DNA of 9,113 bases from assembly GCA_028875085.1 (NCBI GenBank), contig JAPPFU010000204.1, positions 1 through 9,113 on the forward strand. The letters are read 5' to 3'. The position numbers and the translations under genes are program-made. The notes beneath the pieces are model-generated. The model saw nothing but the letters and a program-made list of their open reading frames with translations. It did not search any database and was not told the DNA's origin. The DNA is from Chloroflexota bacterium. GTDB taxonomy: Bacteria; Chloroflexota; Dehalococcoidia; Lucifugimonadales; Australimonadaceae. Below are positions 1 to 5,758 of this stretch, one piece after another (positions within the stretch are counted from its first letter, which is position 1; every line of letters starts with the position of its first letter).

Positions 1-793
1 GCAGACGGCGCAGGCCGCCGCCGCGGGCAAGCACGTGCTGTGCGAGAAGCCGATGGCGCTCACGCTGGCCGACTGCCGACGCATGGTGGACGCGTGCCGC
101 GAGGCGGGCGTCAAACTAGGCGTCGGCTTCCACCTGCGCGCGCATCCGGGGCTCCAACGCCTGCGCGCGCTCGTCGCGGAGGGCGCCTTGGGCGACGTCT
201 CCATGGCAAGCGCGAACTGGGTGCGCGGTGTCCGGGGTCAGACCGCGCCGCCGCCGCGCCCGCCAGGCCAGGAGTGGTGGGAGGAGCCGTCGATGGCGGG
301 CGCGGGGGTGATGATGGCCACCGGCGTGCACTGCGTGGACGCGCTGCGCTATGCGCTGGGGCGCGAGATAGCCGAGGTCGCAGCGATGAACGACGCGACG
401 GACGGCGCTCCCTTGGAGCATATGCTGGCGCTGCTGCTGCGCTTCGACGGCGGCGCCATCGGCCAGGTGACCACCAGCCGCCGCACGCCCGATTGGCCGA
501 GCCAGGACATCGCCGTGTACGGCAGCGAGGGGCGTAGCGCGTTGGTGGGCGGCGTCGACACGACGCTCACCGGCGAGTTGGTGGTGGACGCGCAGTCGGC
601 ACAGGAGAGGACGGCGTTCGACCCGCCCGACCCGCTAGCGATGTACGCGGGGCAGGTGGAGGCGTTCCGCCGCGCGGTCGAGGAGGGCGGGGAGCCGCTG
701 GCGACGGGCGAAGACGGCCTGCGCGCGGCGGAGGTAACGCTGGCGATGGTGGAGTCGGCGCGCAGCGGCAAGCGCGTCGAGGTCGGGACGTAA
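1..793 (+). CDS. Gfo/Idh/MocA family oxidoreductase, C-terminal part (5' end outside the window)
   Basis: This is the C-terminal part of an NAD(P)-dependent dehydrogenase of the Gfo/Idh/MocA family, which oxidises or reduces sugars, inositols and related polyols in the cytoplasm. The frame is open from base 2 to the TAA at 791-793, about 263 residues. It begins just before the hallmark AGKHVLCEKP segment, whose Glu-Lys-Pro carries the lysine that is usually catalytic. The cofactor-binding Rossmann half (roughly the first 80 residues) must therefore lie upstream of the window. Further on, AGVMMATGVHCVDALRYALG matches the family's substrate-domain motif with its conserved His and Asp. The ATG at 35-37 looks like a start but lies inside the EKP region, so it is not one. 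The last codons overlap the ribosome-binding site of the YHS gene, which points to one transcript. Family is secure; substrate cannot be told. Confidence 0.93.
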   Translation, partial: QTAQAAAAGKHVLCEKPMALTLADCRRMVDACREAGVKLGVGFHLRAHPGLQRLRALVAEGALGDVSMASANWVRGVRGQTAPPPRPPGQEWWEEPSMAGAGVMMATGVHCVDALRYALGREIAEVAAMNDATDGAPLEHMLALLLRFDGGAIGQVTTSRRTPDWPSQDIAVYGSEGRSALVGGVDTTLTGELVVDAQSAQERTAFDPPDPLAMYAGQVEAFRRAVEEGGEPLATGEDGLRAAEVTLAMVESARSGKRVEVGT

Positions 794-797
794 GGAG
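792..797 (+). promoter_or_regulatory. Ribosome-binding site of the YHS gene
   Basis: AAGGAG lies 8 bases before the ATG at 806 and overlaps the TAA stop of the upstream dehydrogenase gene. It fixes the start of this very short gene and suggests translational coupling. Confidence 0.8.
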
Positions 798-805
798 AAG
801 GGGGT

Positions 806-1018
806 ATGTCGCAGTTCGACGCTCTGTTCGAGACGACGGCCACTGACCCGGTGTGCGGGATGGAGGTGGAGAAGGCGAATCCGCCCGGCGGCGCCTTTGC
901 GCACGAGGGCGAGACGTACTACTTCTGCGCGCCGGGTTGCCGAGCGGCGTTCGCGCAAGACCCCGCGCATCACCTGGCGAACCCCGGCGCCCACGGCCAC
1001 GGCCACCATCACGGGTAG
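806..1018 (+). CDS. Small YHS-domain metal-binding protein with His-rich tail
   Basis: This is a 70-residue cytoplasmic protein, essentially one YHS domain. YHS domains are short, probably metal-binding modules found in copper/heavy-metal ATPases, some oxygenases and stand-alone proteins. The hallmark DPVCGM is at residues 14-19 and YYFCAPGC at 38-45, giving Cys17, Cys41 and Cys45 as likely ligands. The tail from residue 55 is His-rich (HH, then GHGHHHG), which adds possible metal sites. The ATG at 806 is preceded by AAGGAG at 792-797, which overlaps the stop of the upstream dehydrogenase gene, so this start is firm and translation is probably coupled. The LicD-like gene follows after 35 bases. 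The role is not known. Metal delivery or sensing for a neighbouring enzyme is a guess; the context is sugar/surface chemistry rather than metal export. Confidence 0.9.
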   Translation: MSQFDALFETTATDPVCGMEVEKANPPGGAFAHEGETYYFCAPGCRAAFAQDPAHHLANPGAHGHGHHHG

Positions 1019-1038
1019 CGCCACGCGGTAGGCGGCAA

Positions 1039-1046
1039 GGGAGGAG
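1039..1046 (+). promoter_or_regulatory. Ribosome-binding site fixing the LicD-like start
   Basis: GGGAGGAG ends 7 bases before the ATG at 1054. It supports that ATG over the in-frame ATG at 853, which lies inside the YHS gene. Confidence 0.75.
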
Positions 1047-1053
1047 CAGGGAG

Positions 1054-1974
1054 ATGGGCAACGCAGACGACGCGGCCTACATGGAGACGGTGCTGTCTCC
1101 GAAGCCGTTGGACCCGGAGAAGGCGGCGGAGCGGTTGCGCGAGGTGAAGGGGGTGTTCGACGAATTGGGCGTCACCTTCTGGCTGCGCTCCGGCACGCTG
1201 CTCGGCATCGTCCGGGCAGGCTCGTTCATCGACTGGGACGACGAGATGGACACCGCGTCGGTGCTGGGGATGCATGGGGTGACCAAGGAGACGGTGAAGC
1301 GGGTGGCGGAGGCGTTCAGGGCGCGGGGGTTCACGGTGCGGGTGCAGGAGGGGCCGCGCTACGCCGCCGTCGCGTTCGTCAAGGACGGCATCCGAACCGA
1401 CTGGACGTGCTACCGTCTCGTGGATGGGCGCGCCTACGAGTTCCCGGGCATCGAGATTCCGCTCCACGTATTCGACGAACTGAAGGAGATCGAGTTCGCC
1501 GGCGAGCGCTTCCTGATTCCCAATCCGCCGGAGGACTACCTCGCGGCGAAGTACGGCCCGGACTGGCGGACGCCCAAGGGGCCGGGCTTCGAGGCGGACG
1601 TGGTGCGGCAGGTGACGGACGGGTCGATGATCAGCCGCTGGACGGGGCTGTTGTGGAGGGCGAGCGGCGGGAGGCTGCCCCGTTGGTGCGCCCGCGTGCG
1701 GGTCTACGACCGCGAAGGAGCGCTCGTGCGAGGCGTGCAGGTGCGCGTGGCAGGCATCGGAGAGACGGCGACGAACGCGCAGGGCGAGGCGCGCTTCCCC
1801 GTGCCTGCCGACGACTACTACGCGGTTACTGTCGCGTACCCCGGCCACAGCGAGGTGCTCTACATGGAGATGCTGCGGCCGGGCGGGAGATACACGTACT
1901 GGCCTGGCCCCATCGTTACGGCGGAGGAGCACTACAAGGCAGGCGTGCGGGCGCTGGCGCTCATCGAGGAATGA
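1054..1974 (+). CDS. LicD-family protein with C-terminal Ig-like (carboxypeptidase-regulatory-like) domain
   Basis: The protein has 306 residues and its N-terminal two thirds are a LicD/fukutin-type nucleotidyltransferase-fold domain. Well-studied LicD proteins transfer phosphocholine or similar phospho-groups to cell-surface glycans. The key stretch is WLRSGTLLGIVRAG then FIDWDDEMD at residues 43-66, the family's GTLLG and WDD acidic motif; Glu64 and Asp66 are the likely metal ligands. NPPEDYLAAKYGPDW near residues 155-170 matches the conserved LicD YL..YG..W element. Residues about 212-286 look like a beta-sandwich of the carboxypeptidase-regulatory type (VRVYDREGALVRGVQVRV, then TNAQGEARFPVP), an unusual addition. 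No signal peptide or membrane segment is seen. The start follows from the ribosome-binding site at 1039-1046. It shares a strand with the sugar dehydrogenase and YHS genes, fitting glycan decoration. Acceptor and donor are unknown. Confidence 0.85.
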   Translation: MGNADDAAYMETVLSPKPLDPEKAAERLREVKGVFDELGVTFWLRSGTLLGIVRAGSFIDWDDEMDTASVLGMHGVTKETVKRVAEAFRARGFTVRVQEGPRYAAVAFVKDGIRTDWTCYRLVDGRAYEFPGIEIPLHVFDELKEIEFAGERFLIPNPPEDYLAAKYGPDWRTPKGPGFEADVVRQVTDGSMISRWTGLLWRASGGRLPRWCARVRVYDREGALVRGVQVRVAGIGETATNAQGEARFPVPADDYYAVTVAYPGHSEVLYMEMLRPGGRYTYWPGPIVTAEEHYKAGVRALALIEE

Positions 1975-2003
1975 GGGACGCGGCGCTGCCGCCGCAATCG
2001 AAG

Positions 2004-2031
2004 CGAGATTCCCGTTTTCGCGGGAATGACG
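2004..2031. repeat. Short hairpin repeat (REP-like) between convergent genes
   Basis: ATTCCCG at 2008-2014 and CGGGAAT at 2021-2027 form a perfect 7-bp stem around the 6-base loop TTTTCG. After a 2-base mismatch, two more pairs (2004-2005 with 2030-2031) extend it. The same core, read as RHSRENGN in one frame, is a familiar dispersed intergenic element in many GC-rich bacterial genomes (known from memory, not searched). It fills most of the 73-base gap between two convergent stop codons. No T-run follows on either strand, so it is not a classical intrinsic terminator, though it could still end or protect both transcripts. Confidence 0.7.
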
Positions 2032-2047
2032 TGAAGAGAGGCGGCGC

Positions 2048-2905
2048 TCACTTCTCAAGGCAGAAGGACTCCATCGCGTCGAGGAAGTTGACGGCGCGGC
2101 GTTGGCCGTCCGTGTCGTCGTAGACGGGTTGCTCGCCGGCGCGGAGGCGCGCTTGGCGCACGATCAGGTCGAGGGCGAAGGGCGCGTGCGGCGCGAGGGT
2201 GGGGAAGCGCTCGGTGAAGCGCTCGACCAGCGGGGCGCCCTTGACGCCGGAGTTGTCGCGGGCGAAGACCATCAGCGCGTTGGTCATCGTGCGGGTAACG
2301 ACGGCGTGGTGGAGTTCCAGTAGCAGGTCGGGAGTAACGGGCAGCGGCTGCCGCTCCCGTCCTACCCGCCCGTTCCGCTCGACAGGGGCGAGGGCGATGA
2401 TGGTCTGCTCGCGCGCCATCTCGCGGTAGTGTCGGACGCCCGCGCGGGCGTCAAGCAGCAGCTCCACGGTGGGGAAGCCGATGGCGCCATAGGCGGTGAG
2501 GGGCAGGCCGCGCAGGACGGGGAAGCGCGCCCAGTCGAGCGTGAGGAAGGGCGCGGCGCGGATGTAGTCGCGGAAGGAGGCGCGGTCGAAGAGGAGCGGC
2601 TGGATCATCGTTAGTTTGGGCGTCGGGCCTTGGGGCTTGACGGGGCCGAGGCGGTCGTCCACGTAGACGAGGTGCTCGGGCGTGGAGAGGCGGGCGGCGA
2701 CGGCGTCGAGGCGCGAGCGGAGCAGGCGGTAGCGCGGCCACGTCAGGTCGTCGAAGACGTAAAGGAAATCGTAGTCGTTGTGGAGTTCCTCCGGCTTGTC
2801 GCGGTCGGCGTGGGAGCCGACGGAGAGGAAGGAGTGGAGGTCGTCGAACTCGCCGGCGAGCGCGATGACCGCGTCGAACACCGCCGCTTTGAGGCTGCCC
2901 GCCAC
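2048..2905 (-). CDS. Nucleotidyltransferase-fold protein of unknown substrate
   Basis: The protein has 285 residues. The N-terminal part carries a pol-beta-type nucleotidyltransferase signature: FLSVGSHADRD with Gly30-Ser31, then NDYDFLYVF with Asp44 and Asp46, i.e. the hG[GS]...DhD pattern that binds metal and nucleotide. The third catalytic acid is not obvious. The rest, including a Trp/Arg-rich helical region and a C-terminal YDDTDGQRRAVNFLDAMESF segment, is not a family I can name. Aminoglycoside-type adenylyltransferases and other stand-alone nucleotidyltransferases are possible relatives, but resistance should not be assumed. The start is GTG at 2905-2903, with GGGAG (plus-strand 2913-2917) 7 bases upstream. 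The amidohydrolase gene ends only 13 bases upstream, so the two are probably one operon. Function and substrate are unknown. Confidence 0.75.
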   Translation of the reverse strand: MAGSLKAAVFDAVIALAGEFDDLHSFLSVGSHADRDKPEELHNDYDFLYVFDDLTWPRYRLLRSRLDAVAARLSTPEHLVYVDDRLGPVKPQGPTPKLTMIQPLLFDRASFRDYIRAAPFLTLDWARFPVLRGLPLTAYGAIGFPTVELLLDARAGVRHYREMAREQTIIALAPVERNGRVGRERQPLPVTPDLLLELHHAVVTRTMTNALMVFARDNSGVKGAPLVERFTERFPTLAPHAPFALDLIVRQARLRAGEQPVYDDTDGQRRAVNFLDAMESFCLEK

Positions 2906-2918
2906 CGGCGCGCTCCCG

Positions 2919-3986
2919 CTACTTTGCGAGGCCGTAGAAGCGCTCGGCGGCGCCGCGCAGGACGCCGTACTTCTGGGCGGGAGTGAGGTTGGGGCGGGCG
3001 GCCATCTCGCGGAGGGACACGGGGTAGGCGCCGTCCCAGTGGGGGTAGTCGGAGGCGTACATCACGCAGTCGTCGCCGATGAACTGCATGGCGGCCTCCA
3101 ACAGGCGCTCGTTGGCCTCGGAGCCGAAGAAGATGTTGCAGCCCTGCCGGACGTAGTGGGAGGGGGGCTTGGCGAGGGCTGGGGCGTCGACGGCGCCGCG
3201 ATGCTCGTACTCCTCGTCCATGCGGTCGAGCCACCAGGGCGCCCATGCGGCGCCCGCCTCGAGGAAGGCGAAGCGGACGGCGGGGAAGCGCTCGAAGACG
3301 CCCTCGAACATCATGCTGGTGAACTGGCGGAGGATGCCGTAGGGGTGGGCGACGGTGTGGGTCTGGATGAACTTGGGGAAGAGTTCGGCGCCTGGGGCGA
3401 GGCTTGAGCCGGAGGCGTGGATGCCGATGCACATATCGAGGTCACGGGCAGCCTCGTAGACGGGGTCGAAGCGGCGGTGGCCGAGCAAGTGGGTGGGGCC
3501 GTCGGCGGTGTAGACGCCGCCGACGAGGCCGAGTTGCTTGCCGCGGCGGAGTTCGTTGACGGCCTCGTCGGGGTGCTCGACGGGGAGGAGCGCCATGCCG
3601 AGGACGCGCCCGCCGGAGGGGGCGCACATGTCCTTAGCGAGCCACGTGTTATAGGCGCGGCAGTAGGCGGCTTGGTAGTCGGGGTCGCGGATGAAGCCGT
3701 AGAAGAGGCCGATGGAGGGGTAGAGGACGGTCCACTCCATAGGGCCCCAGTCAAGGGCGCGGAGCCAGTCTTCGGTGCGGCCGGCGGGGCCGTGATAGAG
3801 GCGGCGGCCGAGGCTGCGGTCGTGGCCGTCGATGGGCGTGAGGCCGCCTGGGCCGGTGAAGCCTGCGCGGAATTCGCGGTAGGGCTGCTCCATATACTCG
3901 ACGATGGCGGCGGTGTTCTCGCCGACGTGGCCGTCGGCGTCGACAGCCAAGACGCCGGGCGCCGCCTCCACTATCGCCGTCGCCAT
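2919..3986 (-). CDS. Amidohydrolase 2 / ACMSD-like metal-dependent hydrolase or decarboxylase
   Basis: This 355-residue cytoplasmic enzyme belongs to the amidohydrolase-2 group, which includes aminocarboxymuconate-semialdehyde decarboxylase and resorcylate-type decarboxylases. These act on aromatic or ring-cleavage acids using a single zinc-like metal. Visible metal-site elements are VDADGHV at residues 15-21 (Asp16/Asp18/His20), GIHASGS with His190, and YASDYPHWDG with Asp313 and His316. The stretch LRQFTSMMFEGVFERFPAVR followed by FAFLEAGAAW is also typical. The frame stays open upstream to 4427, but ATG 3986-3984 is the start: it has a strong GGAGGGAG just before it (plus-strand 3991-3998) and gives the family's usual N-terminus, while a longer protein would run through the divergent Dcd-like gene. 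It is the first gene of a two-gene minus-strand unit. Substrate cannot be predicted; hydrolase and decarboxylase are both possible. Confidence 0.92.
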   Translation of the reverse strand: MATAIVEAAPGVLAVDADGHVGENTAAIVEYMEQPYREFRAGFTGPGGLTPIDGHDRSLGRRLYHGPAGRTEDWLRALDWGPMEWTVLYPSIGLFYGFIRDPDYQAAYCRAYNTWLAKDMCAPSGGRVLGMALLPVEHPDEAVNELRRGKQLGLVGGVYTADGPTHLLGHRRFDPVYEAARDLDMCIGIHASGSSLAPGAELFPKFIQTHTVAHPYGILRQFTSMMFEGVFERFPAVRFAFLEAGAAWAPWWLDRMDEEYEHRGAVDAPALAKPPSHYVRQGCNIFFGSEANERLLEAAMQFIGDDCVMYASDYPHWDGAYPVSLREMAARPNLTPAQKYGVLRGAAERFYGLAK

Positions 3987-4088
3987 GCTGCTCCCTCCGC
4001 CGCGCGCAGCGGCCCGCGCGCCATTGTAGCGCGCCGGGGGCGGGTGGCGTCGGGGGCGGGGTTGGTTTAGGCTTGGCCGCTGCGCGCT
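3987..4088. promoter_or_regulatory. Divergent intergenic promoter region
   Basis: These 102 bases separate the divergent amidohydrolase and Dcd-like genes and must hold both promoters. On the minus strand TACAAT (plus-strand 4023-4028) is a good -10 match about 37 bases before the amidohydrolase ATG. A convincing -35 is not seen; the best candidate is CCGACG, 19 bases upstream. The middle is strongly G-rich on the plus strand, with four G-runs at 4036-4040, 4042-4044, 4052-4056 and 4058-4061. No Shine-Dalgarno precedes the Dcd-like ATG at 4089, and its promoter is not recognisable beyond a weak TAGGCT at 4068-4073. That gene could be leaderless. Confidence 0.45.
3991..3998 (-). promoter_or_regulatory. 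Ribosome-binding site fixing the amidohydrolase start
   Basis: Read on the minus strand, GGAGGGAG lies 4 bases before ATG 3986-3984. It is the strongest such site in the window and decides against the much longer open frame reaching 4427. Confidence 0.75.
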
Positions 4089-4607
4089 ATGGGAGTCCTC
4101 GCTCACCAACAGATACGGGCATTGCTCGACGGCGACGAGCCGCTCGCCTCGGGCTTGGCCGACCCGTCGGCGCAGGTGCAGGCCAACGGCCTGGACATGA
4201 CGCTGGCGTCGGTGGCGGCGTTCGAGGGGGCGGGACGGATCGGTGCGGCGAACGCGGAGCGCGTCCTGCCGGAGACGCGGGAGTTGGCGTTCGACGCCGA
4301 CGGCTGGCTGCGGTTGGAGCCGGGCGCCTATCTGGTGCGGCTTGCGGAGGAGGTACGGCTGCCCGGTAACGTGATGGCGTTCGGCAAGCCGCGCTCCAGC
4401 CTGCTGCGCTCGGGCGTGGCGGTGCACAACGCGGTGTGGGACGCGGGCTATCAGGGGCGCTCGCAGGCGCTGCTGGTGGTGTACAACCCGGCGGGGTTCA
4501 GCGTGGCGAAGGGGGCGCGCATCTTGCAGTTGGTGTTCCAGACGCTCGACGCGCCCACCGACGCGCCCTACGCCGGACGCTACCAGGGAGAGTTGCTGCG
4601 GACGTGA
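4089..4607 (+). CDS. Dcd/dUTPase family protein, probably a dUTPase-like (non-deaminating) member
   Basis: This 172-residue cytoplasmic protein of the dCTP deaminase/dUTPase fold acts in pyrimidine deoxynucleotide metabolism. It would either make dUMP from dUTP, keeping uracil out of DNA, or deaminate dCTP. Family motifs are QANGLDMTL (residues 32-40), KPRSSLLRSG with Arg102, Ser103, Ser104 and Arg107, VWDAGYQGRS (116-125) and GARILQLVF near the C-terminus. In E. coli Dcd the catalytic base Glu138 sits in LEFYN, 28 residues after Arg110; here the equivalent LVVYN has Val130, also 28 after Arg102. Loss of that Glu argues against deamination and fits archaeal-type dUTPases. ATG 4089 is the only sensible start (in-frame stop at 4068), but it has no ribosome-binding site. 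Its stop overlaps the next gene's GTG, so the two are translationally coupled. Confidence 0.85.
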   Translation: MGVLAHQQIRALLDGDEPLASGLADPSAQVQANGLDMTLASVAAFEGAGRIGAANAERVLPETRELAFDADGWLRLEPGAYLVRLAEEVRLPGNVMAFGKPRSSLLRSGVAVHNAVWDAGYQGRSQALLVVYNPAGFSVAKGARILQLVFQTLDAPTDAPYAGRYQGELLRT

Positions 4608-5752
4608 GCGGGCGCGCAGGGGCGGAGGTGCTCATCGTCGGGGGCGGCGTCATCGGCTGCGCCGCCGCCTACTTCCTCGCGGCGGAGCACGGCGTGCGCG
4701 CGCTGGTCGTCGAGCGCGATGGCGTCGGACGGCACGCGTCGGGCGGCGCGGCGGGCGAGTTGAGCGTGATTGGGCGCTCGCAACTCGACGCGACGATGAC
4801 GCCGGGCGACCCGTTCACGGCGTTGTGCGTGGAGGGCGCGCGCCTGCACGAGCAGTTCGGTCCGGCGCTGCGCGAGGAGTCGGGGGTCGACTATCACCGC
4901 GCCGACACGCTCATCCTCAGGCCGTCGCTCACGCGGCAGGAGGCGGAGGAGGCGCAGGGGCAGCTGGCAATCCAGCAGGGGCTGGGGCTGGACGCCGAGT
5001 GGCTGGAGCCGCCGCAGGTGGAGGCGCTGGGCTCGTGGGTGACCAAAGACCTGCACGGCGCGATCCTGACGGGCGAGGCGCAGTTGGACTCGGCGCCCTT
5101 CGCGCACGCGCTGGCGCAAGCCGCGATTCGGCGCGGTGCTGAGATCGTCATCGACGAGGTGATCGGGTTGGAGGCGGAGGGCGGACGCACGCCCCGCGCC
5201 GTTGCGCGCGGCGGCGCCTACGAGGGCGAGCGCGTGGTGCTCGCGGCGGGGCCGTGGAGCGCGCGCCTGGGCGCGTCTATCGGCGTGTCCATTCCCGTGC
5301 GCCCGTTGCGCGGCCAGATACTCCACCTGCAAGCGCCCGTCGAGCCGCAGCGCTACGGCGTCTTCCACCGCACGGGCTACGCGCTGCCCAAGTCCGGCGG
5401 TGTGGTGTACGCCGGGACGACGGAGGAGGAGGCGGGGTTCGCGGCGGAGACAACGGCGGAGGCGTGCGAGTCAATCCTGCGCGCCGTCGCGCGGTTCGCG
5501 CCCGATGCGGCGAGGCTGGCGGTGGTCAACGCCACCGCGTGCCTGCGCCCGGTGTCGGACGACGGCCTGCCGCTGATGGGCGCCGTCCCGGGCTGGGACG
5601 GCCTCTACCTGGCGACGGGGCACGGTCGCAAGGGCATACTGCTGAGCCTGGTGAGCGGCAAGGCGATGGCCGAGTTGATCGTAACGGGGCGCTCCGCCAT
5701 CGACGTGGACGCATTCGCGCCCGCGCGGTTGGCCCTCTCGCGCGGCGGCTAG
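4604..5752 (+). CDS. FAD-dependent oxidoreductase, DAO family (glycine oxidase ThiO-like)
   Basis: This 382-residue flavoenzyme of the D-amino-acid oxidase/glycine oxidase/sarcosine oxidase family would oxidise an amine or amino acid to the imine. VLIVGGGVIGCAAAYFLA (residues 9-26) is the FAD-binding Rossmann motif with Glu37 ending the second strand for ribose binding. VLAAGPWS is the second FAD contact. CLRPVSDDGLPLMG contains Arg315, which by analogy with ThiO binds the substrate carboxylate. GHGRKGILLS near residue 340 matches the C-terminal FAD/active-site motif of ThiO (GHYRNGIL). The length is close to ThiO, about 370. I take GTG 4604 as the start because it overlaps the previous TGA by four bases (GTGA) and directly precedes the FAD motif. 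No thiamine genes are nearby, so a thiamine role is unsupported. A catabolic amine or D-amino-acid oxidase is equally likely. Confidence 0.88.
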   Translation: MSGRAGAEVLIVGGGVIGCAAAYFLAAEHGVRALVVERDGVGRHASGGAAGELSVIGRSQLDATMTPGDPFTALCVEGARLHEQFGPALREESGVDYHRADTLILRPSLTRQEAEEAQGQLAIQQGLGLDAEWLEPPQVEALGSWVTKDLHGAILTGEAQLDSAPFAHALAQAAIRRGAEIVIDEVIGLEAEGGRTPRAVARGGAYEGERVVLAAGPWSARLGASIGVSIPVRPLRGQILHLQAPVEPQRYGVFHRTGYALPKSGGVVYAGTTEEEAGFAAETTAEACESILRAVARFAPDAARLAVVNATACLRPVSDDGLPLMGAVPGWDGLYLATGHGRKGILLSLVSGKAMAELIVTGRSAIDVDAFAPARLALSRGG

Positions 5753-5758
5753 CGCGGG

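Noticed and set aside
853..1053. N-terminal extension of the LicD-like protein to the in-frame ATG at 853
   Set aside because: It overlaps nearly all of the YHS gene in another frame, gives a low-complexity Arg-rich stretch, and ATG 1054 has a strong ribosome-binding site.
2004..2031. Intrinsic terminator
   Set aside because: The hairpin is followed by no T-run on either strand.
1009..2058. 349-residue minus-strand open frame
   Set aside because: Antisense shadow of the LicD-like gene in high-GC DNA. Its RHSRENGN start is just the translated hairpin repeat.
3987..4427. 147-residue N-terminal extension of the amidohydrolase
   Set aside because: It runs antisense through the Dcd-like gene, and the family N-terminus and a strong ribosome-binding site are at 3986.
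4559..4607. Oxidase start further upstream (frame open to 4436)
   Set aside because: Would read through the conserved C-terminus of the Dcd-like gene; GTG 4604 sits directly before the FAD-binding motif in a four-base stop/start overlap.
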